Program-made: the position numbers and the translations under genes
Part shown: one piece after another, positions 51,974-60,309 of the stretch
Layout of the letters: each line of letters begins with the position of its first letter
Numbering within the stretch: the first letter of the stretch is position 1
NCBI RefSeq assembly: GCF_021341665.1
Contig: NZ_JAJTTH010000009.1
Span: forward strand, 186,001-250,000
Source of the DNA: Pseudomonas sp. Au-Pse12
GTDB lineage: Bacteria; Pseudomonadota; Gammaproteobacteria; Pseudomonadales; Pseudomonadaceae
Length of the DNA: 64,000 nt
Direction of reading: 5' to 3'
Notes under the pieces: model-generated
Databases searched by the model: none
Seen by the model: only the letters and a program-made list of their open reading frames with translations
Told to the model about the DNA's origin: nothing

Positions 51974-54574
51974 TTAGGCTTGCACCACCGGGATGTTGGC
52001 GTTGGCGGCCGCTTCACGGAACTCGGCGATCTGGTCGAAGCTCAGGTAGCGGTACACGTCCGCCGCCATGCTGTCGATCTTGCCGGCGTATTCCATGTAC
52101 TCCTCGACGGTCGGCAGGCGACCCAGGATCGAAGCCACCGACGCCAGCTCGGCCGAAGCCAGGTAGACGTTGGCGCCATCGCCCAGACGGTTCGGGAAGT
52201 TACGGGTCGACGTCGATACTACGGTCGAGTTCGGCTCTACACGTGCCTGGTTACCCATGCACAGCGAGCAGCCCGGCATTTCCATGCGCGCGCCAGCCTT
52301 GCCGTAGATGCCGTAGTAGCCTTCTTCGGTCAGTTGGTGAGCGTCCATCTTGGTCGGCGGCGACAGCCACAGACGGGTTGGCAGCTGGCCCTTGACCTGA
52401 TCCAGCAGCTTACCGGCCGCGCGGAAGTGACCGATGTTGGTCATGCAGGAACCGATGAACACTTCGTCGATCTTCTGGCCAGCGACGCTGGACAGCAGGC
52501 GAGCGTCGTCCGGGTCGTTCGGCGCGCAGAGCACAGGCTCCTTGACGTCGGCCAGGTCGATCTCGATGACTTCGGCGTACTCGGCGTCCTTGTCGGCTTC
52601 CAGCAGTTCTGGGTTGGCCAGCCAGGCTTCCATCGCTTGCGCGCGACGCTCCAGGGTACGGGCATCGCCGTAGCCTTCGCCGATCATCCAGCGCAGCAGG
52701 GTGATGTTGGACTTCAGGTACTCGGCGATCGACTCTTTGGACAGCTTGATGGTGCAACCGGCAGCCGAACGTTCGGCCGAGGCGTCGGACAGTTCGAAGG
52801 CTTGCTCGACGGTCAGGGTTTCCAGACCTTCGATCTCCAGGATGCGGCCGGAGAAGGCGTTCTTCTTGCCTTTCTTCTCGACGGTCAGCAGGCCTTTCTG
52901 GATCGCGTAGTAAGGGATGGCGTGGACCAGGTCACGCAGGGTGACGCCAGGTTGCAGCTTGCCCTTGAAGCGAACCAGGATCGATTCCGGCATGTCCAGT
53001 GGCATGACGCCAGTGGCGGCGGCGAAAGCCACCAGGCCGGAACCGGCCGGGAACGAGATGCCGATCGGGAAACGGGTGTGCGAGTCACCACCGGTGCCGA
53101 CGGTGTCCGGCAGCAGCATGCGGTTCAGCCAGCTGTGGATGATGCCGTCGCCCGGACGCAGGGACACGCCGCCACGGGTCATGATGAAGTCGGGCAGGGT
53201 GTGGTGAGTGGTGACGTCGATCGGCTTCGGATAAGCCGCGGTGTGGCAGAACGACTGCATCACCAGGTCGGTGGAGAAGCCCAGGCAAGCCAGGTCCTTC
53301 AGTTCGTCACGGGTCATCGGGCCAGTGGTGTCCTGGGAGCCGACGGTGGTCATCTTAGGTTCGCAGTAGGTGCCTGGACGCACGCCAGTCACGCCGCAAG
53401 CCTTGCCGACCATTTTCTGCGCCAGGGTGAAACCCTTGGTGCTTTCAGCGGGGGCTTCAGGCTTCTTGAACAGGTCGGATGGCGGCAGGCCCAGTTCGGC
53501 GCGCGCCTTCTCGGTCAGGCCACGGCCGATGATCAGTGGGATACGGCCGCCAGCACGGACTTCGTCGAGCAGCACTGGGGTCTTCATTTCGAAGGTGGCC
53601 AGGACTTCGTCGCTGTTGTGCTTGGTGACTTTGCCAGCGTGCGGGTACAGGTCGATCACGTCGCCCATGTTCATCTTCGACACGTCGAATTCGATCGGCA
53701 GGGCGCCGGCGTCTTCCATGGTGTTGTAGAAGATAGGAGCGATCTTGCTGCCGAAGCAGAAACCGCCAGCGCGCTTGTTCGGCACGTAAGGCACGTCGTC
53801 GCCGAAGAACCACAGAACCGAGTTGGTCGCCGATTTACGCGACGAACCGGTGCCCACCACGTCGCCGACGTAGGCGATCGGGAAGCCGTCGTTGCGCATC
53901 TGCTCGATCTGTTTCATCGGGCCGATGGCGCCTTGCTGATCCGGAACGATGCCGTCACGGGCCATTTTCAGCATGGCCAGGGCGTGCAGCGGGATGTCCG
54001 GGCGGGACCAGGCGTCAGGCGCAGGGGAGAGGTCGTCGGTGTTGGTTTCGCCGGTGACCTTGAACACCCGCAGGCTGATCTTGTCGGCCAGAACCGGGCG
54101 GTTCTTGAACCACTCGCCATCGGCCCAGGATTGCAGTACGCCTTGGGCGTGAACGTTGCCGTTCTTGGCTTTTTCCGCGACGTCGTGGAAGGCGTCGAAC
54201 ATCAGCAGGGTGTGCTTGAGTTGAGCGGCGGCCACAGGGGCCAGCTCGGCGTTGTCCAGCAGGTCCACCAGGGTCACGATGTTGTAGCCGCCCTGCATGG
54301 TGCCCAGCAGTTCAACAGCGCGCTTCTTGTCGATCAGGGGCGAGGTGGCCTCACCTTTGGCCAGTGCGGAGAGGAAACCGGCCTTGACGTAGGCGGCTTC
54401 GTCGACTCCAGGTGGAACGCGGTTGGTGATCAGGTCAACGAGGAAAGCTTCTTCGCCAGCCGGGGGATTCTTCAGCAGCTCGACCAGGCCTGCAGTTTGT
54501 TCGGCGTTAAGCGGCTGGGGAACGATACCCAGTGCTGCACGCTCTTCGATATGTTTGCGGTAGGCTTCAAGCAC
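51974..54574 (-). CDS. acnB: Aconitate hydratase B (bifunctional aconitase/2-methylisocitrate dehydratase)
   Basis: This 866-residue 4Fe-4S enzyme of the TCA cycle has the AcnB domain order: HEAT-like N-terminal domain, swivelling domain, then catalytic domains. Cluster ligands are visible as CHTAAYPK-type (QSFCHTAAYP) and the pair MPGCSLCMGNQARV. Substrate residues include TVGTGGDSHTRFPIG. GTG 54574 (first residues MLEAYRKHIEERAA) gives the usual length and has GAGGG upstream. The 5' leader is long and structured (see 54674-54834). Confidence 0.97.
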   Translation of the reverse strand: MLEAYRKHIEERAALGIVPQPLNAEQTAGLVELLKNPPAGEEAFLVDLITNRVPPGVDEAAYVKAGFLSALAKGEATSPLIDKKRAVELLGTMQGGYNIVTLVDLLDNAELAPVAAAQLKHTLLMFDAFHDVAEKAKNGNVHAQGVLQSWADGEWFKNRPVLADKISLRVFKVTGETNTDDLSPAPDAWSRPDIPLHALAMLKMARDGIVPDQQGAIGPMKQIEQMRNDGFPIAYVGDVVGTGSSRKSATNSVLWFFGDDVPYVPNKRAGGFCFGSKIAPIFYNTMEDAGALPIEFDVSKMNMGDVIDLYPHAGKVTKHNSDEVLATFEMKTPVLLDEVRAGGRIPLIIGRGLTEKARAELGLPPSDLFKKPEAPAESTKGFTLAQKMVGKACGVTGVRPGTYCEPKMTTVGSQDTTGPMTRDELKDLACLGFSTDLVMQSFCHTAAYPKPIDVTTHHTLPDFIMTRGGVSLRPGDGIIHSWLNRMLLPDTVGTGGDSHTRFPIGISFPAGSGLVAFAAATGVMPLDMPESILVRFKGKLQPGVTLRDLVHAIPYYAIQKGLLTVEKKGKKNAFSGRILEIEGLETLTVEQAFELSDASAERSAAGCTIKLSKESIAEYLKSNITLLRWMIGEGYGDARTLERRAQAMEAWLANPELLEADKDAEYAEVIEIDLADVKEPVLCAPNDPDDARLLSSVAGQKIDEVFIGSCMTNIGHFRAAGKLLDQVKGQLPTRLWLSPPTKMDAHQLTEEGYYGIYGKAGARMEMPGCSLCMGNQARVEPNSTVVSTSTRNFPNRLGDGANVYLASAELASVASILGRLPTVEEYMEYAGKIDSMAADVYRYLSFDQIAEFREAAANANIPVVQA

Positions 54575-54673
54575 AGTTATTACCCTCATCAGTGGTCCCA
54601 AATGGGTGTCCGGGACGCTCATCCCGAAATTGCCGTACTCATGCGCTGCGTGGCGTTGTGGGCCACTTAGCCA

Positions 54674-54834
54674 GAATTGCCGGCAATTCCTTACAGAAGC
54701 TGCTTTCAAAGTTTTACGCCTGCAGAACGGGGAGCTGATGAGGGTTGGCGCTGGATTTTTCCCCGCTGGAAAAACCCCTCGCCAACACCGCTCTGAAGGA
54801 ACGACTGTGCTCGTGACGCTTTGAAAACAGCTTC
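54674..54834 (-). promoter_or_regulatory. Highly structured acnB leader, candidate cis-regulatory RNA
   Basis: A 16-base stem joins 54834-54819 with 54711-54696. In the acnB-sense RNA it pairs throughout with one G-U wobble, whereas the opposite strand would have an A-C mismatch. Inside it are a hairpin GTTGGCG/CGCCAAC (54786-54780 with 54750-54744) topped by GGTTTTTCC/GGAAAAATCC, and a short ACGA/TCGT stem. A perfect 16-base palindrome GAATTGCCGGCAATTC follows at 54689-54674. The rest of 54575-54983 shows no gene; TAGAAT on the minus strand at 54872-54867 could be the -10. Confidence 0.5.
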
Positions 54835-54983
54835 AAACGGACATTGGCGCCTAAAAAGGCTGGCTGATTCTACGGTAAAAAAAGTCTGAACGTAAGTTGG
54901 CGTATTAAAGTTTGAGGGGTGATCAATGTTAGACAAAGGGCTAACATGCCGCCCTGTTTTGCTTTTGCGTGTGTTGTTTCTCT

Positions 54984-55451
54984 ATGCCCAATCAGACCAT
55001 CAAGACCCCCTGCGTCGGCCTCTGTTCCACTGTCTACGGTGACCTGGTGTGCCGCGGCTGCAAGCGTTTCCACCACGAAGTGATCAACTGGAACGGTTAC
55101 AACGAGGAGGAAAAGCGCGCGGTCTGGCTGCGCCTTGAGCAACTGCTGGTGCAGGTGATGGCGGCCAAGCTGGAAGTCTTCGACCCGGCGCGCCTGCGCG
55201 AGCAGCTGGAGCAACGCAAGATCCGTTTCGTGCCGCACCAGTCCGAATACTGCTGGGCCTACCAACTGATTGCCCGCGGTGCGCGGGTGATCAACCAGCT
55301 GGACGCCTACGGCATGGTGCTACTGCCGGAGTTTCGCGATTGGGCGCTGCCGGAGTTGCGCGACGCCATCGATCGGGAATTCTTCCTGCTGTCGGAAGCC
55401 CACTACCAGCGCTACATCGCCCCCGGTTTTCTCAAGGACGCGCTGGGCTGA
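54984..55451 (+). CDS. DUF1289 family protein
   Basis: The 155-residue protein has the DUF1289 signature at its N-terminus: TPCVGLCSTVYGDLVCRGC with four cysteines (C-x3-C-x8-C-x2-C spacing) and RFHHEVINWNGYNEEEKRAV. This suggests a small metal site. The C-terminal extension (FVPHQSEYCWAYQLIARGAR) is typical of the longer pseudomonad version. Function unknown. Divergent from acnB. Confidence 0.85.
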   Translation: MPNQTIKTPCVGLCSTVYGDLVCRGCKRFHHEVINWNGYNEEEKRAVWLRLEQLLVQVMAAKLEVFDPARLREQLEQRKIRFVPHQSEYCWAYQLIARGARVINQLDAYGMVLLPEFRDWALPELRDAIDREFFLLSEAHYQRYIAPGFLKDALG

Positions 55452-55470
55452 GTCACTCGCCAATCATTCT

Positions 55471-55531
55471 GTAGGCGCCGGCTTGCCAGCGCAGGCGGCG
55501 GGCCTGTTCGCCAGCAAGCGGGCTCCTGCAG
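55471..55531. repeat. REP pair between convergent genes
   Basis: GTAGGCGCCGGCTTGCCAGC (55471 on) and GCCAGCAAGCGGGCTCCTGC (55510 on) are inverted imperfect REP copies, lying between the DUF1289 and universal stress protein genes. Confidence 0.7.
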
Positions 55532-55551
55532 GGGGGCTTTTGGGGTAGGGC

Positions 55552-56415
55552 TCAGGCCTTGGCCGCCAGCTCCTCCAGGTGGTCCATGATGTCCGCCGGC
55601 TTGAGCACCAGCACGTCGCTGTCCAGGGCGTCGAGCACCACTTCGGCGGTGTTGCCGATCAACGCCCCGGAAATCCCCGTGCGGGCCACGGTGCCGATGA
55701 TGGTCAGCACCGCGCTCAGCTTGTGGGCCAGGTGGGGAATCAGCACATCCGCCGGGCCTTCTTCTATGTGCAGGTGGTTATCGTCGATGTCGAACTCGGC
55801 CTGGAACGCCTGGCACTGCTCGCGATAGCGCTTCTCGATGGTTTCCTTGAGTTGAAACACCGGGTCGGCCGCCGAAAGCATCGGTGACGGATGGGCGCTC
55901 ATCACGTGCAACTGGGCCTTGGCCAGGCTGGCGATGTCGAAGCCGTGGTCGACGATGCTGGCGTGCAGGGCGCGGTGCTCGCCATCCATGTTGCCGACAT
56001 CGATGGCCGCCATGACCACGCCGCCGGTCCACGGCGTGGCGGTCTTGACCAGCAGCACCGGGGTCGGGCAGTAGCGCAGCAGCTTCCAGTCCGCCGGGGT
56101 CAGCAGGGCTTTCTTCAGCGGGTTGTCCGGCAGGTGTTGCTTGATCACCAGGCCGCAGCCCTCGGCCTGCTGCACATCGATGATGGTTTCATGCAGGGTC
56201 TCGTTCCAGGCCTGCTCGGTGGTGACGCTGTAGCCTTCGCTGGTGAGGCTGCTCTTGAGTACGCTGAGCAGCGCCGAATGCTCGTGCTTTTTGTCGCAGA
56301 CCAGCAGGTGCAAGTGGGCCTGGGTGACCCCGGCAATCAGCTTGGCGCGCTTGAGGGCGAGACTTTCGCCCGGCGTGGGATCGATGACCACCAGGATACT
56401 GCGGATGCTTTGCAT
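55552..56415 (-). CDS. Universal stress protein with tandem UspA domains
   Basis: This 287-residue protein from ATG 56415 (MQSIRSILVVIDPTPGESLA) has two UspA folds, about 1-145 and 150-285. The second carries the ATP-type motif GTVARTGISGALIGNTAEVV (G-x2-G-x9-G-S/T-like). It resembles UspE-type proteins that help survival under oxygen limitation. A perfect Anr box lies about 71 bases upstream, consistent with anaerobic or low-oxygen induction. The TATAGT element at 56462-56457 may be its -10. Confidence 0.9.
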   Translation of the reverse strand: MQSIRSILVVIDPTPGESLALKRAKLIAGVTQAHLHLLVCDKKHEHSALLSVLKSSLTSEGYSVTTEQAWNETLHETIIDVQQAEGCGLVIKQHLPDNPLKKALLTPADWKLLRYCPTPVLLVKTATPWTGGVVMAAIDVGNMDGEHRALHASIVDHGFDIASLAKAQLHVMSAHPSPMLSAADPVFQLKETIEKRYREQCQAFQAEFDIDDNHLHIEEGPADVLIPHLAHKLSAVLTIIGTVARTGISGALIGNTAEVVLDALDSDVLVLKPADIMDHLEELAAKA

Positions 56416-56485
56416 GATCGGGATCTCCAGGAAGGGATGGACGGCTACCGTGCACAACTATAGTTGCTGGCGCACGGGCCGGATG

Positions 56486-56499
56486 TTGATGCATATCAA
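56486..56499 (-). promoter_or_regulatory. Anr/FNR box upstream of the universal stress gene
   Basis: TTGAT-GCAT-ATCAA (56486-56499) is an exact match to the Anr/FNR consensus TTGAT-N4-ATCAA. Its centre lies about 33 bases from a minus-strand TATAGT element, giving the class II arrangement near -41.5. Confidence 0.75.
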
Positions 56500-56646
56500 T
56501 CGCGGCCGCTGGTGGTCTGCGGCGTGGCCGGTATAATCGCCGGCCTTTCGCTATGAAGCCCCGGGTCTCGTGAGCCTCATGTTATCGATCACTGATAGTG
56601 CCGCCTGCCGCTTTGCGGGCATCGCGGCTTGTTCGGAAATGCACCG

Positions 56647-57252
56647 ATGAACTTTCCTGAAATTCCCGACTTTCTGGGCTGCCGGACTCCCGACGCCTGG
56701 GTCCAGGCGGCGCTGGCCGACCAGGAAACCCTGCTGATCGACCATAAGAACTGCGAGTTCAAGGCCGCCAGCACCGCCTTGAGCCTGATCGCCAAGTACC
56801 ACTCGCATGTCGACCTGATCAACATGATGTCGCGCCTGGCCCGGGAAGAGCTGGTGCACCATGAACAGGTCCTGCGCCTGATGAAGAAGCGCAAGATCGA
56901 GCTGCGCCAGCTGCACGCCGGGCGCTACGCCTCGGGCCTGCGCAAAGTGGTGCGTAGCCACGAACCGGTGAAGCTGGTGGACACCCTGGTGGTCGGCGCC
57001 TTTATCGAGGCCCGCAGTTGCGAGCGTTTTGAAGCCCTGGTGCCGCACCTGGACGAGGAACTGGGCAGGTTCTACTTCGGCCTGCTGAAAAGCGAGGCCC
57101 GGCATTACCAGGGTTACCTGAAGCTGGCCTACCAGTACGGCGAGGCCAAGGACATTGCCCAGGTGATCGAGCGGGTACGGGCGGCCGAGCAGGAACTGAT
57201 CGAGTCGCCGGACCAGGAGTTCCGTTTCCACAGTGGCGTGCCGGCCTGGTAA
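56647..57252 (+). CDS. miaE: tRNA-(ms2io6A)-hydroxylase
   Basis: This 201-residue ferritin-like di-iron monooxygenase hydroxylates the isopentenyl group of ms2i6A37 in tRNA. Di-iron ligands appear in LAREELVHHEQVLRLM (E-x2-H), AFIEARSCERF and KSEARHYQGYLKL (E-x2-H). Length and motifs match MiaE. ATG 56647 (MNFPEIPDFLGCRTPDAW) is the family start; the in-frame start at 56629 adds six unneeded residues. Confidence 0.95.
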   Translation: MNFPEIPDFLGCRTPDAWVQAALADQETLLIDHKNCEFKAASTALSLIAKYHSHVDLINMMSRLAREELVHHEQVLRLMKKRKIELRQLHAGRYASGLRKVVRSHEPVKLVDTLVVGAFIEARSCERFEALVPHLDEELGRFYFGLLKSEARHYQGYLKLAYQYGEAKDIAQVIERVRAAEQELIESPDQEFRFHSGVPAW

Positions 57253-57327
57253 GGCACGGCGGTCGCGGCCCTTGTGTAAAAGCAGGGGCAAATTGTTAAA
57301 AACTCTTAAAAGAATGAAACATTGCGC

Positions 57328-57352
57328 AAAACCGCGGCATGTCCCCGGTTTT
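57328..57352. terminator. Hairpin after miaE
   Basis: AAAACCG (57328-57334) and CGGTTTT (57346-57352) are perfect arms around an 11-base GC-rich loop, giving T4 on each side. It is probably the miaE terminator. Confidence 0.55.
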
Positions 57353-57389
57353 GTGGCTCGCGTTAGCCTTTCTTTAACCCGTTGCCCTC

Positions 57390-57395
57390 TATAAT
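57390..57395 (+). promoter_or_regulatory. -10 element of the rstA-rstB promoter
   Basis: A perfect TATAAT lies 37 bases before the rstA ATG at 57433. The -35 region (CCTTTC/CTTTCT around 57367-57373) is weak, so an activator may be needed; RstA autoregulation would be plausible. Confidence 0.55.
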
Positions 57396-57432
57396 GCGCG
57401 CACTCAAATTGTGCGTTCACAGACTGGCATCT

Positions 57433-58143
57433 ATGGAAAACCTGGGTCTTGGCAAGGTACTGCTGGTGGAAGACGACGAAAAGCTCGCGGGGCTGATCGC
57501 CAACTTCCTGTCCCAGCATGGCTTTGAAGTGCTGACGGTCCACCGCGGCGATATAGCCCTGGCGGCGTTTCTCGAATTCAAACCGAAACTGGTGGTGCTC
57601 GACCTGATGTTGCCGGGGCAGAGCGGCCTGCACGTGTGCCGGGAAATCCGCGCCGTGGCCGACACCCCGATCGTCATTCTCACCGCCAAGGAAGACGACC
57701 TGGACCACATCCTCGGCCTGGAATCCGGCGCCGACGACTATGTGATCAAGCCGATCAAGCCGGCGGTGCTGCTGGCCCGCTTGCGCGCCCTGCAACGGCG
57801 TCAGGTGCCGGAGTCGGCGGCACTGCGCGGGGCCCTGGAGTTCGGCGTGCTGAGCATCGACCGCAGCAGCCGCGAAGTGCGTCTGTCCGGCGATCCGGTC
57901 GAGCTGACCACCATGGAGTTCGAGCTGCTCTGGCTGCTGGCCAGCGCGGCGGGCAAGACCCTGTCCCGGGACGACATCCTCAACCGCATGCGCGGCATCG
58001 AGTTCGATGGCCTCAACCGCAGCGTCGATGTCTACATCAGCAAGTTGCGCGGCAAGCTCAAGGACAACCCGCGTGAGCCGGTGTGCATCAAGACCGTGTG
58101 GGGCAAGGGCTACCTGTTCAATCCGTTTGCCTGGGAGGTGTGA
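57433..58143 (+). CDS. rstA: OmpR-family response regulator RstA-like
   Basis: This 236-residue regulator has a receiver domain (residues 7-120): acidic pocket E13-D14-D15, phospho-acceptor D57 in VVLDLMLPG, Thr in ILTAKEDD, Lys in VIKPIKP. An OmpR winged helix follows (about 135-232, LTTMEFELLWLLASAAG and SVDVYISKLRGKL, CIKTVWGKGYLF). It ends where the kinase gene begins. The match to RstA is by overall similarity and by its paired kinase; the sensed signal is unknown. Confidence 0.9.
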   Translation: MENLGLGKVLLVEDDEKLAGLIANFLSQHGFEVLTVHRGDIALAAFLEFKPKLVVLDLMLPGQSGLHVCREIRAVADTPIVILTAKEDDLDHILGLESGADDYVIKPIKPAVLLARLRALQRRQVPESAALRGALEFGVLSIDRSSREVRLSGDPVELTTMEFELLWLLASAAGKTLSRDDILNRMRGIEFDGLNRSVDVYISKLRGKLKDNPREPVCIKTVWGKGYLFNPFAWEV

Positions 58144-59433
58144 ATGCTGCGTCTGTTTCTCGGGCTCTACCTGTTCCTGGCCCTGGGCTTCGCCGGGGCC
58201 ATGACCGCCGTGCAGCACATCTTCCTCAACTACCTGGCGGCGGACCTGATCGAGTCCTACAACCGCGATGCGGTGCGTGGGCCGGCCTACAGCCTCAGCG
58301 AACAGCTGCGGCCTTTCGACGAGGCCGGGCGCAAGCGCCAGCTGGAGCTGCTCAAGCCCCATTACGGGCTGGCGCTCAAGCTGGTGCAAGCGGGCGAGCT
58401 GGGCCTCAATGAGCGCGAGCAGGCCCTGCTGGACTCCAACCAACTGGTGGTCCGCGATGATTTCAATGAATTCATTTCCAGCATCGACGGCGGCACCCAG
58501 CTGCTGAGCATCAAGCTGCCGGAAGACCCGCCGCTGACCCTGCTCTACAACATCGCCGCCTATGCCTTGCTCGGCACGCTGCTGGCCATCGTCCTGTATT
58601 TCTGGGTGCGCCCGCACTGGCGCGACCTGGAGCGCCTGCGCCTGGCCGCCGAACGCTTTGGCGGCAATGACCTGGGCACTCGCCTGCACCTGTCGCGGCG
58701 CTCGAACATTCGCGACCTGGCGCAGCACTTCAACCGCATGGCCGCGCGCATCGAGGGCCTGATCGCCAATCAGCGCGAACTGACCAATGCGGTGTCCCAC
58801 GAATTGCGTACGCCCATCGCCCGCCTGTCCTTCGAGCTGGACCAGCTCCAGCAACAGCCGGACCCGGAGGAAAACCGCGAGCTGATCGCCGACATGTACG
58901 CCGACCTGGGTGAACTGGAGGACATGGTTTCCGAACTCCTCAGCTACGCCAGCCTGGAACACGGTGCGGCGGCGATCAACCGGGAGAACATCCAGGCCCA
59001 GAGCTGGCTCGACAGCGTGGTCGGCAGCGTGGCCCTGGAGGCCGAGGCGGCGGGGGTGCAACTGCTGATTCGCTCCTGCCAGGTGGAGTACGTGCGCATC
59101 GAGCCGCGCTTCATGGCCCGGGCGGTGATCAACCTGCTGCGCAATGCCATCCGCTACGCCGACCGCCGGGTCGAGGTGTCGCTGGTGCGCCTGGATCACG
59201 GCTACGAGGTGCGGGTCAACGACGACGGCCCGGGCGTTCCAGTGGACGGTCGAGAGAAAATCTTCGAGCCGTTTTCCCGTCTCGACGCCAGCCGTGACCG
59301 GCGTACTGGTGGTTTCGGCCTGGGCCTGGCGCTGGTGCGGCGCGTGTCGCAATGGCACGGCGGCAAGGTTGAAGTGCTGGATTCGGAGTGGGGCGGGGCA
59401 TCGTTCCGCATGACCTGGGCTCACCTCGACTGA
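58144..59433 (+). CDS. rstB: Sensor histidine kinase RstB-like
   Basis: This 429-residue membrane kinase has an N-terminal membrane segment (LFLGLYLFLALGFAGAMTAV), a periplasmic loop of about 110 residues, and a second segment (LYNIAAYALLGTLLAIVLYF). HAMP follows, then the H-box NAVSHELRTPIARL with phospho-acceptor H219. The ATPase domain has N-box VINLLRNAIRYADR, G1 VNDDGPGVP and G2 GGFGLGLALV. It is co-transcribed with rstA with no gap. Confidence 0.92.
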   Translation: MLRLFLGLYLFLALGFAGAMTAVQHIFLNYLAADLIESYNRDAVRGPAYSLSEQLRPFDEAGRKRQLELLKPHYGLALKLVQAGELGLNEREQALLDSNQLVVRDDFNEFISSIDGGTQLLSIKLPEDPPLTLLYNIAAYALLGTLLAIVLYFWVRPHWRDLERLRLAAERFGGNDLGTRLHLSRRSNIRDLAQHFNRMAARIEGLIANQRELTNAVSHELRTPIARLSFELDQLQQQPDPEENRELIADMYADLGELEDMVSELLSYASLEHGAAAINRENIQAQSWLDSVVGSVALEAEAAGVQLLIRSCQVEYVRIEPRFMARAVINLLRNAIRYADRRVEVSLVRLDHGYEVRVNDDGPGVPVDGREKIFEPFSRLDASRDRRTGGFGLGLALVRRVSQWHGGKVEVLDSEWGGASFRMTWAHLD

Positions 59434-59505
59434 GAGCCGGCGGCGCCTCGGCCTGGCACTTGCGTAGCAACACGGCCCGTGACCACGGGCCGCGTCATTC
59501 GTGGC

Positions 59506-60303
59506 TTAGAAACTGTACTCAAGCTGAGTGGCGATGCCGGTCTGCATGCGCCGATCGACGATCGGGCTGTCACCGGCTTCCTTGCTCAGGTACTTCATCG
59601 ACAGCAGGGTCGAGACCTTGGTCTGCTCATTGATGGGCAGGGTCCAGGCCAGGTCGGCGCCGCTGCTGACCCGTCCACCCTTGGCGCGGTAGGCGCTGAA
59701 GCGGCTGTTGGCCGCCTGGGTGTCGCTCACCCCGTACCAGGTCCGCATGTAGTCATCGTTGCCGAACAAGCTGTTGAGGCTGGCATCCAGGCTGCCGAAG
59801 CGGCCCTGGTAGAGATTGCTGCCAATGCTCAGTTCCAGCGCGCTGTAGGCCGAGCCGGTGTCGCGGTTGTCGTTCTTCTTCACTGCGTGGGTCAGCGTGG
59901 CGCCCAGTTCGAAAGGACCCAGGTCGTAGCCCAGGTGCGCGCCGAACTGCGCCCGGGACTTGATCTCGCCCATGCCCTTGAGGCGCTTGGAGCCCTGGCC
60001 CAGGTGGTTCTTGTCGTGCCGCGCCTCACTCGGGCCAACCCAGGTGCTGAACGACAGGCCACCCCATTCGTTGCCCCAGCCCAGGCCCTGGTCGGTATTG
60101 AGGAACAGGCCCCAGGGGCTGACGATTTCGCCGCCGAGAATCGGCGTCAGGGCGTGTTCGTCACTGCCGCTGTAGCGCGGCAGGCTGGCCACCCCGGCTT
60201 GCACGCCGTATTTCCAGTCTTCGGCGTGCAGCGTGGCGCTGGCCAGGCTCAGGCCCAGGGCGCTGGCGCACAAGGCGGTGGTGGAACGTTTCAGGGTGTT
60301 CAT
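59506..60303 (-). CDS. MipA/OmpV-family outer-membrane protein
   Basis: This 265-residue protein has a signal peptide (ALCASALGLSLASATLHA, cut before EDWKYG) and a beta-barrel with regular alternating strands (GVQAGVASLPRYSGSDEHAL, QFGAHLGYDLGPFELGAT), ending in Phe (ATQLEYSF). MipA/OmpV members are porin-like or scaffold murein enzymes. Convergent with rstB; in several bacteria members of this family sit next to two-component systems that control them. Confidence 0.88.
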   Translation of the reverse strand: MNTLKRSTTALCASALGLSLASATLHAEDWKYGVQAGVASLPRYSGSDEHALTPILGGEIVSPWGLFLNTDQGLGWGNEWGGLSFSTWVGPSEARHDKNHLGQGSKRLKGMGEIKSRAQFGAHLGYDLGPFELGATLTHAVKKNDNRDTGSAYSALELSIGSNLYQGRFGSLDASLNSLFGNDDYMRTWYGVSDTQAANSRFSAYRAKGGRVSSGADLAWTLPINEQTKVSTLLSMKYLSKEAGDSPIVDRRMQTGIATQLEYSF

Positions 60304-60309
60304 GTCGAG

